NCBI GenBank assembly: GCA_009784575.1
Contig: WRBK01000001.1
Location: 98,832-162,831 of the forward strand
Reading direction: 5' to 3'
DNA: 64,000 bases
Source of the DNA: Defluviitaleaceae bacterium
GTDB taxonomy: Bacteria; Bacillota; Clostridia; Lachnospirales; WRAX01
How positions within the stretch are numbered: position 1 is the stretch's first letter; each line of letters opens with the position of its first letter. Positions 38,833 through 49,325 of this stretch are shown piece by piece. The notes under the pieces were generated by a model. It was not told the DNA's origin. It was given only the letters and a program-made list of their open reading frames with translations, and searched no databases. Both the position numbers and the translations under genes were made by a program.

Positions 38833-41800
38833 AAAAAATTAGGAATATATGCTTAAAATCCATGCTACGTCAGCGGTTGCGGACATTGCTGCTTGTATTG
38901 CTGATAGCTGCTGCATCTTTTGCTTTTGTTTTGCGCACGGTGGAATACATCGTGGTTCATGACCAAATAATGGAAATGAGCGAGACATACCAAACCATAG
39001 GCTTTATTGAGCCTGTGGAGGGCGGCAACCATACCAATATTGCTCATGTGGCAGATATACTATACACGAGCGAGCATGTAATGTTTGAAGATAGGCGCAT
39101 GACATTTGAAGGCGTGCTTCAAGGTATGAATAATATTGATTTTATGGGTATGCAGGCAGGCTTGGATGCTGCCGACCAATTGAGCATCACTGATGTGTAT
39201 TTTTACGCAACTATTCTTGAATTATGGGATAGTCCATGGGCTGGACAGGAGTGGCCATGGGTGCATATTGATACTATATATGCGGGCTATGAAGAGCATG
39301 CCAATCTTAATCTAAGAGTATGGGTATTGCTTGATACCCATGAGCTTGGGCGTGAGAGCTTTGATATGCTTGAAGTAGGTGAGAGGTTTTTCTTTAGAGC
39401 GCGGTACTATATGCAATGGGGTACTTTTGGTCCTCTTACGCCACAGATAGGCAGAGGTGATGTGCTAACATTACTTCCAGTTAATGAAGATGCAGGTATA
39501 ACCATTATCCCTGTAGCCGAAGGAGAGAGTATAGACCTTGATGCACCAGAATTTGCGCATATAACAGAATATATGGAGTCCGCAAGCAGAGACCACAGAA
39601 CTACACAGGTAACAGGTACACATGACCTACAGGCTTCCCCTGCCTTTGCTGGCAACCATGCACAATTAAGAATGATACATGGACGGGCAATAGATGGCGA
39701 TGATAATGCAGAGCAAAACCATGTGGCAAATATAAGCACGCGCTTTGCGAACTTGCGCAACATAGAAATAGGGGACACAATAGAGATTGCTATATATCCC
39801 GAGCAATTTGTGGATGGCATAGCCCATGGCTTTGGGAGACCTCTTGTGCGCTCTGTGCCTGAAGGCGAGCCATATATGCTTTCGGTAGAGGTTGTTGGTA
39901 TTTTTGCGTACTTTCCGCCCGGTGGGATGTTTAGCACCATTATCCCTACGGGTATATATGTTCCTGCATCTATTTTACCAGAGGGCATGACATTATCGCC
40001 GCCGCATAGGGATATTGCTTGGGCTGATTATGATAATTATTTGGCGGCGGGGTGGTACAATTTCGCGCTAGCAGATGCGGCGCATGAACAAGAGTTTTTG
40101 GCATGGTTTTGGGAGCATCCAGAGCTATTTGACTACAATGTGGTTATTATTGGAGATGGCGGGGATGCGCTTAATTTCCAAGCATCTGCACAGCCTGTTT
40201 TGTTGGCAATACTATTTAATGCAGTGATATTCTGGGCGGTGCTTATCCTTGTTATGGCTCTTGTGGCATTTATCTTTGTGCGGCAACGTCAAAGAGATAT
40301 TGCGATATATCGTGCGCTGGGTGCAAGCAAGCTTGTGGTTATGTGGCATATGTTAAAGACCGCATTGATATTTGTTGTACCTTCTGCTGTGGCGGGCAGT
40401 ATTGCGGGCTGGTTCTTGGCTTTACGTGCCGCCGCTACTGTGCTAGAGCCTTTTGCGGTATTTATGCAAGAGCCAGCGGGCTTGGTGCATCCGCTTTTGC
40501 GCCAGCCGCCGCCACAAGTGATAGAATTTGATTTGGAGCTAGGCGCATATTGGCTCATCGGGCTTGCGGGATTTGTTGTTGTGCTTCTGATGGTTATGGT
40601 TTTGTGTGGCACATTGCGTATACTTGGTGCATCTGTGCTTGCGCTCTTGCAAGGCTATAGCTCAAGGGGCGGCACAAAAAAGGTCACTGTAGCGGCAACG
40701 GATGGTGAGCAAGAAGCCTTGGCGATATCTGGGCTTGCCTCGCAAGAGCTTGACATACCAACATCACCGCCAGTGGTATTTTATGGAGCTAGGCGCGATG
40801 CTGCAATACGTTTTATAAATAGGCATATCTTGCGCTCGCCGATAAAGTCCATGCTTGGGCTTGTTATTGCCCTTGCTTTTGTAGCAGCCCTTGGTTGGCT
40901 ACAAGAATCAATGGTGCGTAGCGATAATGAGGTTGATAGGCTTTATGCCACAACTATAGTGCATGGGCAAATGGGTACAAACCTGCCTGGCGCGGAAATA
41001 TCAGCATCTGTAACAAACTTTTTTGCCCCTGGCTTTCTTATTAATGATGTTATTCGCCCGCAGATGGTAGGGGTGGTGCAAGAGCTGGCAGGGCAAACCG
41101 ATGTAGTCTTTTGGGGAGAGGTAGAAGGAGCAGAGCATGTTTATATCACCAATCTGTATTTAGAATCTGGGTTTATACGTTCATTTTTTGTGCATTCGCC
41201 TGATGGTGGCGGCTTGCAAGAAAATTGGCAAGAGATAACGGGCATAGACCAAGATGAAGGACTATTTGCCAATTTCAGCTTATTTGATAGACTGTTTGCT
41301 TTCAATGATATTGATAGATTTGTAAGCGAAAACACCGACCATAGAGGTGTTGTGGAGTTTGAGTTTGGGGCAGGCTTTGAGATAGCGGATTTTACTGGCT
41401 TTGAGGTGGGTGGGCGCATACCAGTAATAATTTCGCAAGAATCCCTAGAGAGTAATGGTCTGAGCGTGGGTGACTATATAAATATAGGCTATTTCACGCT
41501 AACCATTTCGAGCTATAGCTATGTGCCAGCGCAGATAATAGGCGTACATAATGGACATATACTGCGGGATGATATGGAATATGCATCCTTGATTCCGCTG
41601 TCGGCTTTGGAAGATATGCTAGGCAATCTGATGGGATATATCACGTTGGCATTTGAGGTAGACACGATACATAACAGGGAGATTGTGCATATTAGGGACA
41701 CATTGCAAGAAGTGGCGAATACCCAAAGAGGACATCTAAACCTAACAATGTCGCTATTTTTGCAAGATGAAGAGCTTAGGAATGTAGCAAATGCCCTAGA

Positions 41801-42161
41801 GCAAACAATGCTCTTGTTGGAACTTTTGTATCCTGTTGCTATAATAATGTCTATTGTGATAGCGATGGGGCTTTCTATGCTATTAATGTTACAAACAGCA
41901 AGAAATGCTGCCATAATGCGCGTATTGGGCGCACCAAAGCAGAAAACGCGGACTATGCTTGCTGTAGAGATGCTTTTGGTGTGCTTGGTAGGGCTCGCTG
42001 CCTCGTCATTGGTATTCATTGTTATGGGCTGGGGTTTTGGTATACAGTCAATAGCGAGTATTGCGGGAATGTATTTTGGCGGCGCGCTTATAGGGGCTGC
42101 CGCAGGAGCATATATGGTAACAAAACGACCACCGCTAGAATTGTTGCAAGTGAGAGAATAG
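38829..42161 (+). CDS. FtsX-like ABC transporter permease
   Basis: 1110 aa; FtsX TM blocks around FVRQRQRDIAIYRALGASKLVVMWHMLKTALIF and ARNAAIMRVLGAPKQKTRTMLAVEMLL. Confidence 0.92.
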   Translation: MKKIRNICLKSMLRQRLRTLLLVLLIAAASFAFVLRTVEYIVVHDQIMEMSETYQTIGFIEPVEGGNHTNIAHVADILYTSEHVMFEDRRMTFEGVLQGMNNIDFMGMQAGLDAADQLSITDVYFYATILELWDSPWAGQEWPWVHIDTIYAGYEEHANLNLRVWVLLDTHELGRESFDMLEVGERFFFRARYYMQWGTFGPLTPQIGRGDVLTLLPVNEDAGITIIPVAEGESIDLDAPEFAHITEYMESASRDHRTTQVTGTHDLQASPAFAGNHAQLRMIHGRAIDGDDNAEQNHVANISTRFANLRNIEIGDTIEIAIYPEQFVDGIAHGFGRPLVRSVPEGEPYMLSVEVVGIFAYFPPGGMFSTIIPTGIYVPASILPEGMTLSPPHRDIAWADYDNYLAAGWYNFALADAAHEQEFLAWFWEHPELFDYNVVIIGDGGDALNFQASAQPVLLAILFNAVIFWAVLILVMALVAFIFVRQRQRDIAIYRALGASKLVVMWHMLKTALIFVVPSAVAGSIAGWFLALRAAATVLEPFAVFMQEPAGLVHPLLRQPPPQVIEFDLELGAYWLIGLAGFVVVLLMVMVLCGTLRILGASVLALLQGYSSRGGTKKVTVAATDGEQEALAISGLASQELDIPTSPPVVFYGARRDAAIRFINRHILRSPIKSMLGLVIALAFVAALGWLQESMVRSDNEVDRLYATTIVHGQMGTNLPGAEISASVTNFFAPGFLINDVIRPQMVGVVQELAGQTDVVFWGEVEGAEHVYITNLYLESGFIRSFFVHSPDGGGLQENWQEITGIDQDEGLFANFSLFDRLFAFNDIDRFVSENTDHRGVVEFEFGAGFEIADFTGFEVGGRIPVIISQESLESNGLSVGDYINIGYFTLTISSYSYVPAQIIGVHNGHILRDDMEYASLIPLSALEDMLGNLMGYITLAFEVDTIHNREIVHIRDTLQEVANTQRGHLNLTMSLFLQDEELRNVANALEQTMLLLELLYPVAIIMSIVIAMGLSMLLMLQTARNAAIMRVLGAPKQKTRTMLAVEMLLVCLVGLAASSLVFIVMGWGFGIQSIASIAGMYFGGALIGAAAGAYMVTKRPPLELLQVRE

Positions 42162-42174
42162 GGGGATTTGGAAT

Positions 42175-42831
42175 ATGCTAAGCATAGAAAATATTGGTTA
42201 TCGCTATAAAAATGGCGACCGTGACGTGTTAAAGAATGTTTGTGCAGACTTTAAGGCGGGGCAGTTTCATTCGATAGTTGGGCCATCTGGTAGTGGCAAA
42301 ACAACGCTGCTGTCCATTATGGCGGGGCTTGACAAGCCATCTAGCGGCAAAGTTATGATACATGGCAAGGATCTAAGCAAGATGAATCTGGATAAATACC
42401 GCCGCGAAGATATTTCGATGATATTCCAAGCGTTCCATCTGTTTCCATTGTTGACGGCGATAGAAAACACTTGCTATCCAATGGAAGCCAATGGCGCATT
42501 GCGCAAGCATGCCCTAGAGCGGGCAAAAACACTGTTGGAGAGCGTGGGCATAGGTGAAGAAAAACATAAGCGTTATCCTGCCAACCTTTCTGGTGGCGAG
42601 CAACAGCGCGTGGCAATAGCCCGCTCGCTTTCTACGGGTGCTAAAGTTATCTTGGCGGATGAACCTACGGGCAATTTGGACGTGGCAAATGGTGATGCCA
42701 TAATCGGTATTCTGAAACGTCTGGCTCATGAACAAGAATACTGCGTGATTGTAGTTACTCATAATATGGAGATAGCGGAAGCATCTGATAAGGTATTTAG
42801 AATGTCTGATGGTGTTTTAAGCGTGGGGTAA
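42175..42831 (+). CDS. ABC transporter ATP-binding protein (LolD/MacB-like)
   Basis: GPSGSGKTTLL Walker A, LSGGEQQRVAIARSL signature, VILADEPTGNLD Walker B. Confidence 0.96.
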   Translation: MLSIENIGYRYKNGDRDVLKNVCADFKAGQFHSIVGPSGSGKTTLLSIMAGLDKPSSGKVMIHGKDLSKMNLDKYRREDISMIFQAFHLFPLLTAIENTCYPMEANGALRKHALERAKTLLESVGIGEEKHKRYPANLSGGEQQRVAIARSLSTGAKVILADEPTGNLDVANGDAIIGILKRLAHEQEYCVIVVTHNMEIAEASDKVFRMSDGVLSVG

Positions 42832-43037
42832 ATCTTTTTGGAAACGAAGATGCGGAATCCGATGGAGTTTTGGGCGCAGGGCGTGAGAGGGTTGAACATG
42901 AAGAGAGACCAATTATAACCATGTGAGAGATTCGGGTTACAAATAATAGATGATAGCAAAACCCTCTCATACAAGGAGGGAAATCCTTTTTTGGGAGGGT
43001 TTCTTTATTATGGAGGGTGGGATTGGCAAGGCTATAG

Positions 43038-43154
43038 AATTTAACTTGAAAATGGGCTTCTGCCCATGTCAATGCTTGCATCAATGAGGCTTGGAATGCG
43101 CCTGATGCCGCGTATTCCAAGTTCGACACAAGACTCTTTTTAACAAAAATGACT
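43038..43154. repeat. 117-bp structured interspersed repeat, copy A
   Basis: Gapless alignment with 50748-50864; compensatory stem changes. Confidence 0.85.
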
Positions 43155-43535
43155 GTACTCAGTCAAGCATTGCGAGCAAACCCCAGAAAATGTAACATCG
43201 TGACTATCAACTCGAAAGCCATATTTGCTCTCTATAGTCCCTTCGATGTTGTCAAATAGCTCAATTTCTAGGTCGAATGTTCCCTCGCAATTGTTGCAAT
43301 GAAAATGATAATGTGGCTCGACATAACCATCATAGCGCGCCACACCATCTAGCGTAGCTATCTGCGATATAGTCCCTTGCTCCACCAATTGGCGCAAGTT
43401 TCGATAAACGGTCGCCATGCCTATAGATGGGTAATTTTTTTGAATTTCTTTGTACAGTCCCTCGGCGGTAGGATGTGTTTTGGTCGCGCGAAGGGTGTCT
43501 AGGATGATTTGGCGTTGCACTGTATTGCGTGTCAT
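43140..43535 (-). CDS. Fur-family repressor (PerR-like)
   Basis: RQIILDTLRATKTHPTAEGLYKEI; HYHFHCNNCEGTFD; CSQC. Confidence 0.93.
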   Translation of the reverse strand: MTRNTVQRQIILDTLRATKTHPTAEGLYKEIQKNYPSIGMATVYRNLRQLVEQGTISQIATLDGVARYDGYVEPHYHFHCNNCEGTFDLEIELFDNIEGTIESKYGFRVDSHDVTFSGVCSQCLTEYSHFC

Positions 43536-45172
43536 TCTAAATGTCCTACCAATTCTTCGATACCCTTTTTACCAAACAACACATCCTTATTGTTTATGAT
43601 AAGTGCTGGTACGCTCATTATATCATGCTCATCCCTTAATTCGGGATAATGCTGCAAATCTACCATTTCGGCTGTTATGCCGTTGTTTAGGATGGCTACG
43701 CGCTGGCAAGCCTGAACAAGCTCAGGACACATGGTGCAAGATAGCGAGATGCCAATTTTTAGGCTATATGGCTTGTTGATATTTTTAATGCGCTCTTTTA
43801 GTGCATCTGGTATTGCTTGCCCTGGCCCTGCCAGATTGTATATGGCTAATATGAAAGATTCTAGCTCATGACCCCCTGGTATACCATGGAAATTTACGCC
43901 AGAATACACACCGCCTGCGCCCATAAGGGCAATAACGGGATAGAGGTCTGTGGTGATTTTTGCTTCTACATCTGGGTTTTCGCCTTTTTGGAATATATTT
44001 ACAGGCACTCTGCTTGTGATGTTAGCAAATTCCTCTAAAAATGCGCGTATTTCGCTAGAAACTTCGCAATTTGGCTCTAACACAGCGACTATAGATGCCT
44101 CGCCAGATAGTCTGCCCATAACATGTTTTATTTGGGTGGCGGTATCGCCATCAAGCAAGCTTGCTTTTGAGCCATGCTGATTATCTTCAAGCGGCTTTTC
44201 TTCGCGCTCAATTTCTATGCCTAGCTTGTGCTTTGTGTCATCGATGTATTTTTCTATGGCTGTGGATGCTATTGCGCCGTCTGCTGTTGCTGTAACAAGT
44301 TGGCGTAGACGTTTTGGACGTATATCGCCAGCTGCATATATGCCTGCCACATTTGTCTGCATATCGTCATTGGTTGGGATATAACCCCAATTATCCATAT
44401 CTATGTGTCCTTTAAAAACATTGCTTTCTGGCTGATAGCCTACGAATACAAAGCAGCCAAATGTGCCTGTGTCCACTTCATGCACCCAAGTTTCTTTGGT
44501 TTCGTTATCAATGAACATGGCTTCTTTAACGAGATTTGTGCCGCGTACATACATAATCTCAGAATTAAACTTTACCTCGATTTTTGGATGTGTTAAAACC
44601 TTATCCGCTATGGTTTTGGAGCATGTAAATTCTGGCTCGCGTGCTATTACGGTTACTTTTTTAGCGAAACGGGTAAGGAAGATTGCTTCTTCGGCGGCGG
44701 CAAAGCCAGCACCTATCACAAAAACATCCTTGCCTGTGAAAAACTCACCATCGCAGGTTGCACAATATGCTACACCACGCCCAGCAAATTCCTTTTCGCC
44801 TTCAAAACCAAGCTGACGTGGCTTTGCGCCTGTGGCTATAATAACGCCGACGGATGAAAATGTTTCGCCATTATCTAAGGTGATGGCTTTGATATCGCCG
44901 CCAAAATCAACAGCGGCAACGTCACCTGTTGTAAAATCCACGCCAAAATGCACGGCTTGTCGCTTCATTTCAGCAACAAGAGCCGCTCCGCTAGTGGAAA
45001 ATACACCAGGGTAGTTTACCACCTCTGCCGTAATTTTTATTTGGCCACCTATGTCAGATTTTTCTACAACCAAGGTTTTTAACTTGGCGCGTCCTGCATA
45101 GATGGCGGCACTAAGACCAGCCGCTCCAGCACCTATAATTATCAAGTCGTATATATTTTTTGTATTATCCAT
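43532..45172 (-). CDS. Thioredoxin reductase-like flavoprotein with C-terminal AhpF-type thioredoxin-fold domains
   Basis: GAGAAGLSAAIYAGRA, CATC redox motif, C-terminal SCTMCPELVQACQ...VPALIIN. Confidence 0.92.
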   Translation of the reverse strand: MDNTKNIYDLIIIGAGAAGLSAAIYAGRAKLKTLVVEKSDIGGQIKITAEVVNYPGVFSTSGAALVAEMKRQAVHFGVDFTTGDVAAVDFGGDIKAITLDNGETFSSVGVIIATGAKPRQLGFEGEKEFAGRGVAYCATCDGEFFTGKDVFVIGAGFAAAEEAIFLTRFAKKVTVIAREPEFTCSKTIADKVLTHPKIEVKFNSEIMYVRGTNLVKEAMFIDNETKETWVHEVDTGTFGCFVFVGYQPESNVFKGHIDMDNWGYIPTNDDMQTNVAGIYAAGDIRPKRLRQLVTATADGAIASTAIEKYIDDTKHKLGIEIEREEKPLEDNQHGSKASLLDGDTATQIKHVMGRLSGEASIVAVLEPNCEVSSEIRAFLEEFANITSRVPVNIFQKGENPDVEAKITTDLYPVIALMGAGGVYSGVNFHGIPGGHELESFILAIYNLAGPGQAIPDALKERIKNINKPYSLKIGISLSCTMCPELVQACQRVAILNNGITAEMVDLQHYPELRDEHDIMSVPALIINNKDVLFGKKGIEELVGHLE

Positions 45173-45184
45173 TTATGCTCACCT

Positions 45185-46879
45185 CTAATTGGCTTTGCTA
45201 AGATTGGCAGAAAGATTTTGAATCATGCATTCTAAATAACCCACTATCTCTTCTATGCTTTTCTTGCCGAACAACACATCCTTATCGTTTATAATAAGGG
45301 CAGGCACACTCATTATGTCGTGTCTGTTTCTCAACTCGGGATAATGTTGCAAATCTAGCATTTCTGCTGTTATGTTGTTATTCAAAATAGCCACACGCTG
45401 ACATACCTGAACAAGCTCAGGACATATGGGGCATGTAAGGGAAACACCTATTTTGAAATTATAAGACTTATCAATGCTTCTTATGCGCCCTCTAAGATTA
45501 TCAGACATAGCTTGCCCTGGACCTGCTATGTTATAAATCGCTAACACAAACGATTCTAGCTCATGACCACCTGGTATGCCAGCATAACCCACGCCAGAAT
45601 ATGCTCCATTTTCTCCCATAAGTGCTATTATTGGGTATGCATCGGAGGATATCTCATTCTCTAGCATGGGGTTTTCACCTATCATCTGAATGCTTATTGA
45701 AACCCTATCGGTAATGCTAGCAAATTCATCCAAGAAATTTCTTATGCCAAGCGAAACCTTGCAATTAGGTTTTAGGATAGCCTGTATGGAGACCTCGCCC
45801 TGGCACCGCTCCATTACATACTGTATTTGCTTTGAGGTATCCCCGTAGAGTATGCCGTATTTTTCGGCATCTTGATTTTGAAAGTTATCGCTATATATTA
45901 TCGTACCTAAATTTTGCCTTGCTTCAATGATATGACTTTGTATGCTTGTTGCAGCTATAGCACCATCGGTAGCAGAATTGACAAATTTTATTGACTCTTT
46001 GGAGCGAACCTCTCCTGCTGCACAAATGCCAGAAACATTTGTATGCATATCTTTATCAACCATGATATAACCAGAGCTATCTATTTCTGTATGATTGCTA
46101 AAAATATCGCTTTCAGGCAAATGGCCAGCAAATACAAAGACCCCGAAAGTGCCTTCAGTTACTTTGTGTGTCCAAGTTTCTGCGGTTTGGTTATTAATAA
46201 ACATAACCTCTTTAACAAGATTTGTACCGCGTACATGTACGATATCTGTATTAAATTTTACGTCTATTTTTTTGTTGGACAAAACGCTGTCGGCTATTGC
46301 CTTTGAGCAATTGAGCCTTGGGGTATTTGCTATTATTGTCACTTTTTTAGCGAAATATGTTAGCAACATTGCCTCGCCTGCGGCATTATTTCCGTTGCCA
46401 ATAACAAATACATCCTTGCCAACAAAAAAGTCGCCGTCGCATGAGGCACTGTAGGCAATGCCACGCCCAGCAAACTCCTTTTCCCCAACAAAGCCAAGGG
46501 TTTCTGGCTTTGTTCCAGTGGCGATGATAACACCAAGCGAATAATATGTTTCGCCACTAAAACCATTGACCTCTTTAATGTCTTTGCTAAAGTCAACATC
46601 ACGTACTTCGTCCACATTAAAAATCGCTCCAAAATGCATAGCCTGTTTTCGTAATTGAACCAAATGCAGGGCTTGCCTTTTCATTTGAGCAACCATTCCT
46701 GCCCCGATTTCAGAAAAAGCACCGTGAGCATTAGTGAAATCTGGTGCGATTTTTATTATGCCGTGGGTATCGGTCTTTTCAATGACCAAAACCTTTAGCT
46801 TGGCGTGTCCTGCATACACAGCAGCACTGAGACCAGCGACCCCAGCACCGATGATGATTAAGTCATACATATTTTTCAT
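45185..46879 (-). CDS. Paralogous TrxR/AhpF-like flavoprotein lacking the first active-site Cys (SASC)
   Basis: Collinear with 43532-45172; GRGIAYSASCDGDFF in place of GRGVAYCATCDGEFF. Confidence 0.9.
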   Translation of the reverse strand: MKNMYDLIIIGAGVAGLSAAVYAGHAKLKVLVIEKTDTHGIIKIAPDFTNAHGAFSEIGAGMVAQMKRQALHLVQLRKQAMHFGAIFNVDEVRDVDFSKDIKEVNGFSGETYYSLGVIIATGTKPETLGFVGEKEFAGRGIAYSASCDGDFFVGKDVFVIGNGNNAAGEAMLLTYFAKKVTIIANTPRLNCSKAIADSVLSNKKIDVKFNTDIVHVRGTNLVKEVMFINNQTAETWTHKVTEGTFGVFVFAGHLPESDIFSNHTEIDSSGYIMVDKDMHTNVSGICAAGEVRSKESIKFVNSATDGAIAATSIQSHIIEARQNLGTIIYSDNFQNQDAEKYGILYGDTSKQIQYVMERCQGEVSIQAILKPNCKVSLGIRNFLDEFASITDRVSISIQMIGENPMLENEISSDAYPIIALMGENGAYSGVGYAGIPGGHELESFVLAIYNIAGPGQAMSDNLRGRIRSIDKSYNFKIGVSLTCPICPELVQVCQRVAILNNNITAEMLDLQHYPELRNRHDIMSVPALIINDKDVLFGKKSIEEIVGYLECMIQNLSANLSKAN

Positions 46880-47058
46880 AATATCCACCTAAAATTATAT
46901 CTCTTATATTGCGACTAATATTTTAGCATATTTAGGTGGTATATGTCAATGCTGTCAAATGTCTTGAATGGACTTTTGCGTTGCTATAGAATTGGTGTTA
47001 ATGGATTGCTGTAATCCATATACCTCTATAGCAACGCTATTTATCCGCTCCTAAATGT

Positions 47059-47622
47059 TTAGAGTTTTCCAATTAAATCCAAACCTGGCTTTAGAGTTTC
47101 TTGACCTGGCTTCCAATTAGCTGGGCATACTTGGTCACCATTTTTTGCTACGAACTGAGCCGCCTGAACTTTGCGCAACAGGTCAGAAGCAGAGCGACCA
47201 ATGCCAAGGCTATTTACTTCGTATGCTACAATTTCGCCTTGTGGATTGATTATGAAAGAGCCGCGAAGTGCCAAGCCCTCTTCAGGGATTAAAACGCCAA
47301 AATCTTCGGAGATTTTGTGGGTTGGGTCGGCTAGCATAGGGTATTTGATTTTTTTGATAGTGTCCGATGTATCGTGCCATGCTTTGTGTGTAAAATGTGT
47401 GTCAGTAGAAACGGAATAAATCTCGCAACCTATTTTTTGAAATTCGTCATAGGTATCTGCTAGGTCACCAAGCTCTGTGGGGCATACAAAGGTGAAATCC
47501 GCTGGGTAAAACACGAAAGCGGACCATTTACCCATGAGGTTGCTTAATGTTACTTCTTTAAAGTCGCCATTTACAAAAGCTTGTGCCTTAAATTCTGATA
47601 CCTTTTTCCCAATTAATGACAT
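47059..47622 (-). CDS. ahpC: Peroxiredoxin AhpC
   Basis: FYPADFTFVCPTELGDLADTYDEF, VCPANWKPG. Confidence 0.96.
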   Translation of the reverse strand: MSLIGKKVSEFKAQAFVNGDFKEVTLSNLMGKWSAFVFYPADFTFVCPTELGDLADTYDEFQKIGCEIYSVSTDTHFTHKAWHDTSDTIKKIKYPMLADPTHKISEDFGVLIPEEGLALRGSFIINPQGEIVAYEVNSLGIGRSASDLLRKVQAAQFVAKNGDQVCPANWKPGQETLKPGLDLIGKL

Positions 47623-47649
47623 AATAGTACCTCCAGATAATAATTTATT

Positions 47650-47706
47650 ATTGATAATTAATATCAATTGCAAACTAATATTAACATAGAATTATTCTCT
47701 TGTCAA
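47650..47706 (-). promoter_or_regulatory. ahpC promoter with Fur/PerR-like box
   Basis: Minus strand TTGACA-N17-TAATAT followed by TGATATT-A-ATTATCA (7-1-7). Confidence 0.75.
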
Positions 47707-47798
47707 TACCTAATTTTATTTTATTTGTAAAAATTTATAAGGAAATGATAAAAGGGCGCAACTGTAATAGCTGCACCCCTTTGATTACCACTGAATTA

Positions 47799-48467
47799 TT
47801 ATCTGCTTAACATCTTACGAATATGCAATTTAAGCTCTTTAAAAGCACTGCGGCGGCACATATCATCAAGAACATCAATTAAAGCTGCCGCTTCGTCATC
47901 TGAGATAAAATCTCTGTTATTAGCCAAAAAGGCGGCACGATTTTGGACAATTCTAATTAAGATTTCATTTTCGCCAGCCCTGTCGCCAATCATCTCTGAT
48001 ACTGTTTTGTTTTTTGATGCAAATTGAATGAATTGCTTGTTCATCAATGGGAAGTTGAGCTTGCCCCATTCATCGCTGTACATATCAACTATTGCGATAA
48101 ATTCATCGCTATCTACCACATTTGCTGTGGCATCTTCATGCGTGCCTGGTGCTTCATCTTCTGGCACTTCGATTTCGCCGTCCTCTACAGTCTCCGTGGC
48201 GATAAATCTCACCTTGCCGCGGGCAGAGTAAGCAAGCCCAACAAGCTCTGCGATAGCTTCATCAAATGCCTCTTCGGGAAAGAATTCAAGCTTGTTATGA
48301 GCATTAGGAACAATGCCGCCAGAACGCTTGTCCAGCTCCACAAAAGCAGTCTCGTCGCGGTCGGTGCGGTGGATTTTGATGCCGCTACCACCTTGCTTTA
48401 GCCTGATTTTGTAGGCGATGGCGGGTATGGTGTTCAGTTCTACAACTTTACTTCTAATAATATTCAT
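47799..48467 (-). CDS. Hypothetical protein
   Basis: Good ORF with RBS, no recognised domain. Confidence 0.6.
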   Translation of the reverse strand: MNIIRSKVVELNTIPAIAYKIRLKQGGSGIKIHRTDRDETAFVELDKRSGGIVPNAHNKLEFFPEEAFDEAIAELVGLAYSARGKVRFIATETVEDGEIEVPEDEAPGTHEDATANVVDSDEFIAIVDMYSDEWGKLNFPLMNKQFIQFASKNKTVSEMIGDRAGENEILIRIVQNRAAFLANNRDFISDDEAAALIDVLDDMCRRSAFKELKLHIRKMLSR

Positions 48468-48650
48468 GATACGTCCTCCATGGCATAGTGGTTTTGCTTG
48501 TCTAACATATTTTAACATTAATATTGGGTTTTGTAAAGAGGATAGTTGGAGAGATGCGAGTTTGTGATATTGACTTCGCTGGGAAGATGACGTATAATGG
48601 CTATACTAAAAGATTCGCACGACTTTCCAAACATAAGGGAGGAATAAAAT

Positions 48651-49325
48651 ATGTCTGTTACATATGAAATGTTATTGAACGATGAACAAGTACGCTCATA
48701 TATTCAAGTAGGTAATGAGGCTCTTTATGCCCTAGGTTTTACAGAGCATAGCTTCACCCACCTAAATTATGTGGCGGAAAACGCTGCATTGATACTGAAA
48801 ACCCTAGGGCATTCCGATGAAATGGTTGAGTTGGCTAAAATTGCTGCATTGCTGCACGACATCGGGAATATGACGAATCGCAGATATCATGCGCCCATAG
48901 GGGCAGAGATTGCAAGGACTATACTTGAGCGATATGGTATGCCATACAGGGACATAGGGAATATTTGTGGTGCTATTGGCAACCATGATGAAGGAACTGG
49001 CAAGCCTGTAAACATTGTTTCTGCCGCCCTCATTATAGCTGATAAATCTGACGTGCGCCGCTCTAGGGTTCAAGAAACCTGCATGGAAAACATCCTTGCT
49101 GATATTCACGACAGGGTCAACTATGCCGTTACACGCGCTGAGGTTAAAGTAATACGCACAGAAGCAATTGCTTTCGTAAGGCTATGCCTTGACCTCGACA
49201 TTGACTTCACCCCCGTGCTAGACTATTTTGAGATATTTCTTTCGCGCATGATGATGTGCCGCCGTGCCGCCGCGTTTTTGGGGGCTGAGTTTGAGTTGTT
49301 TATCAATGAGGCTAAGATAGTGTAG
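48651..49325 (+). CDS. HD-domain phosphohydrolase
   Basis: IAALLHDIGNMTNRRYHAPIGAEIA; GNHDEGTGKP. Confidence 0.9.
   Translation: MSVTYEMLLNDEQVRSYIQVGNEALYALGFTEHSFTHLNYVAENAALILKTLGHSDEMVELAKIAALLHDIGNMTNRRYHAPIGAEIARTILERYGMPYRDIGNICGAIGNHDEGTGKPVNIVSAALIIADKSDVRRSRVQETCMENILADIHDRVNYAVTRAEVKVIRTEAIAFVRLCLDLDIDFTPVLDYFEIFLSRMMMCRRAAAFLGAEFELFINEAKIV

Noticed and set aside
42797-43129. Minus-strand ORFs containing ASGAFQASLMQALTWAEAHFQVKF (also 50717-50926 with APGAFKASLMRASIWAEAHFQVKL)
   Set aside because: Translations of the two copies of the 117-bp structured repeat; stem covariation argues for structure rather than coding.
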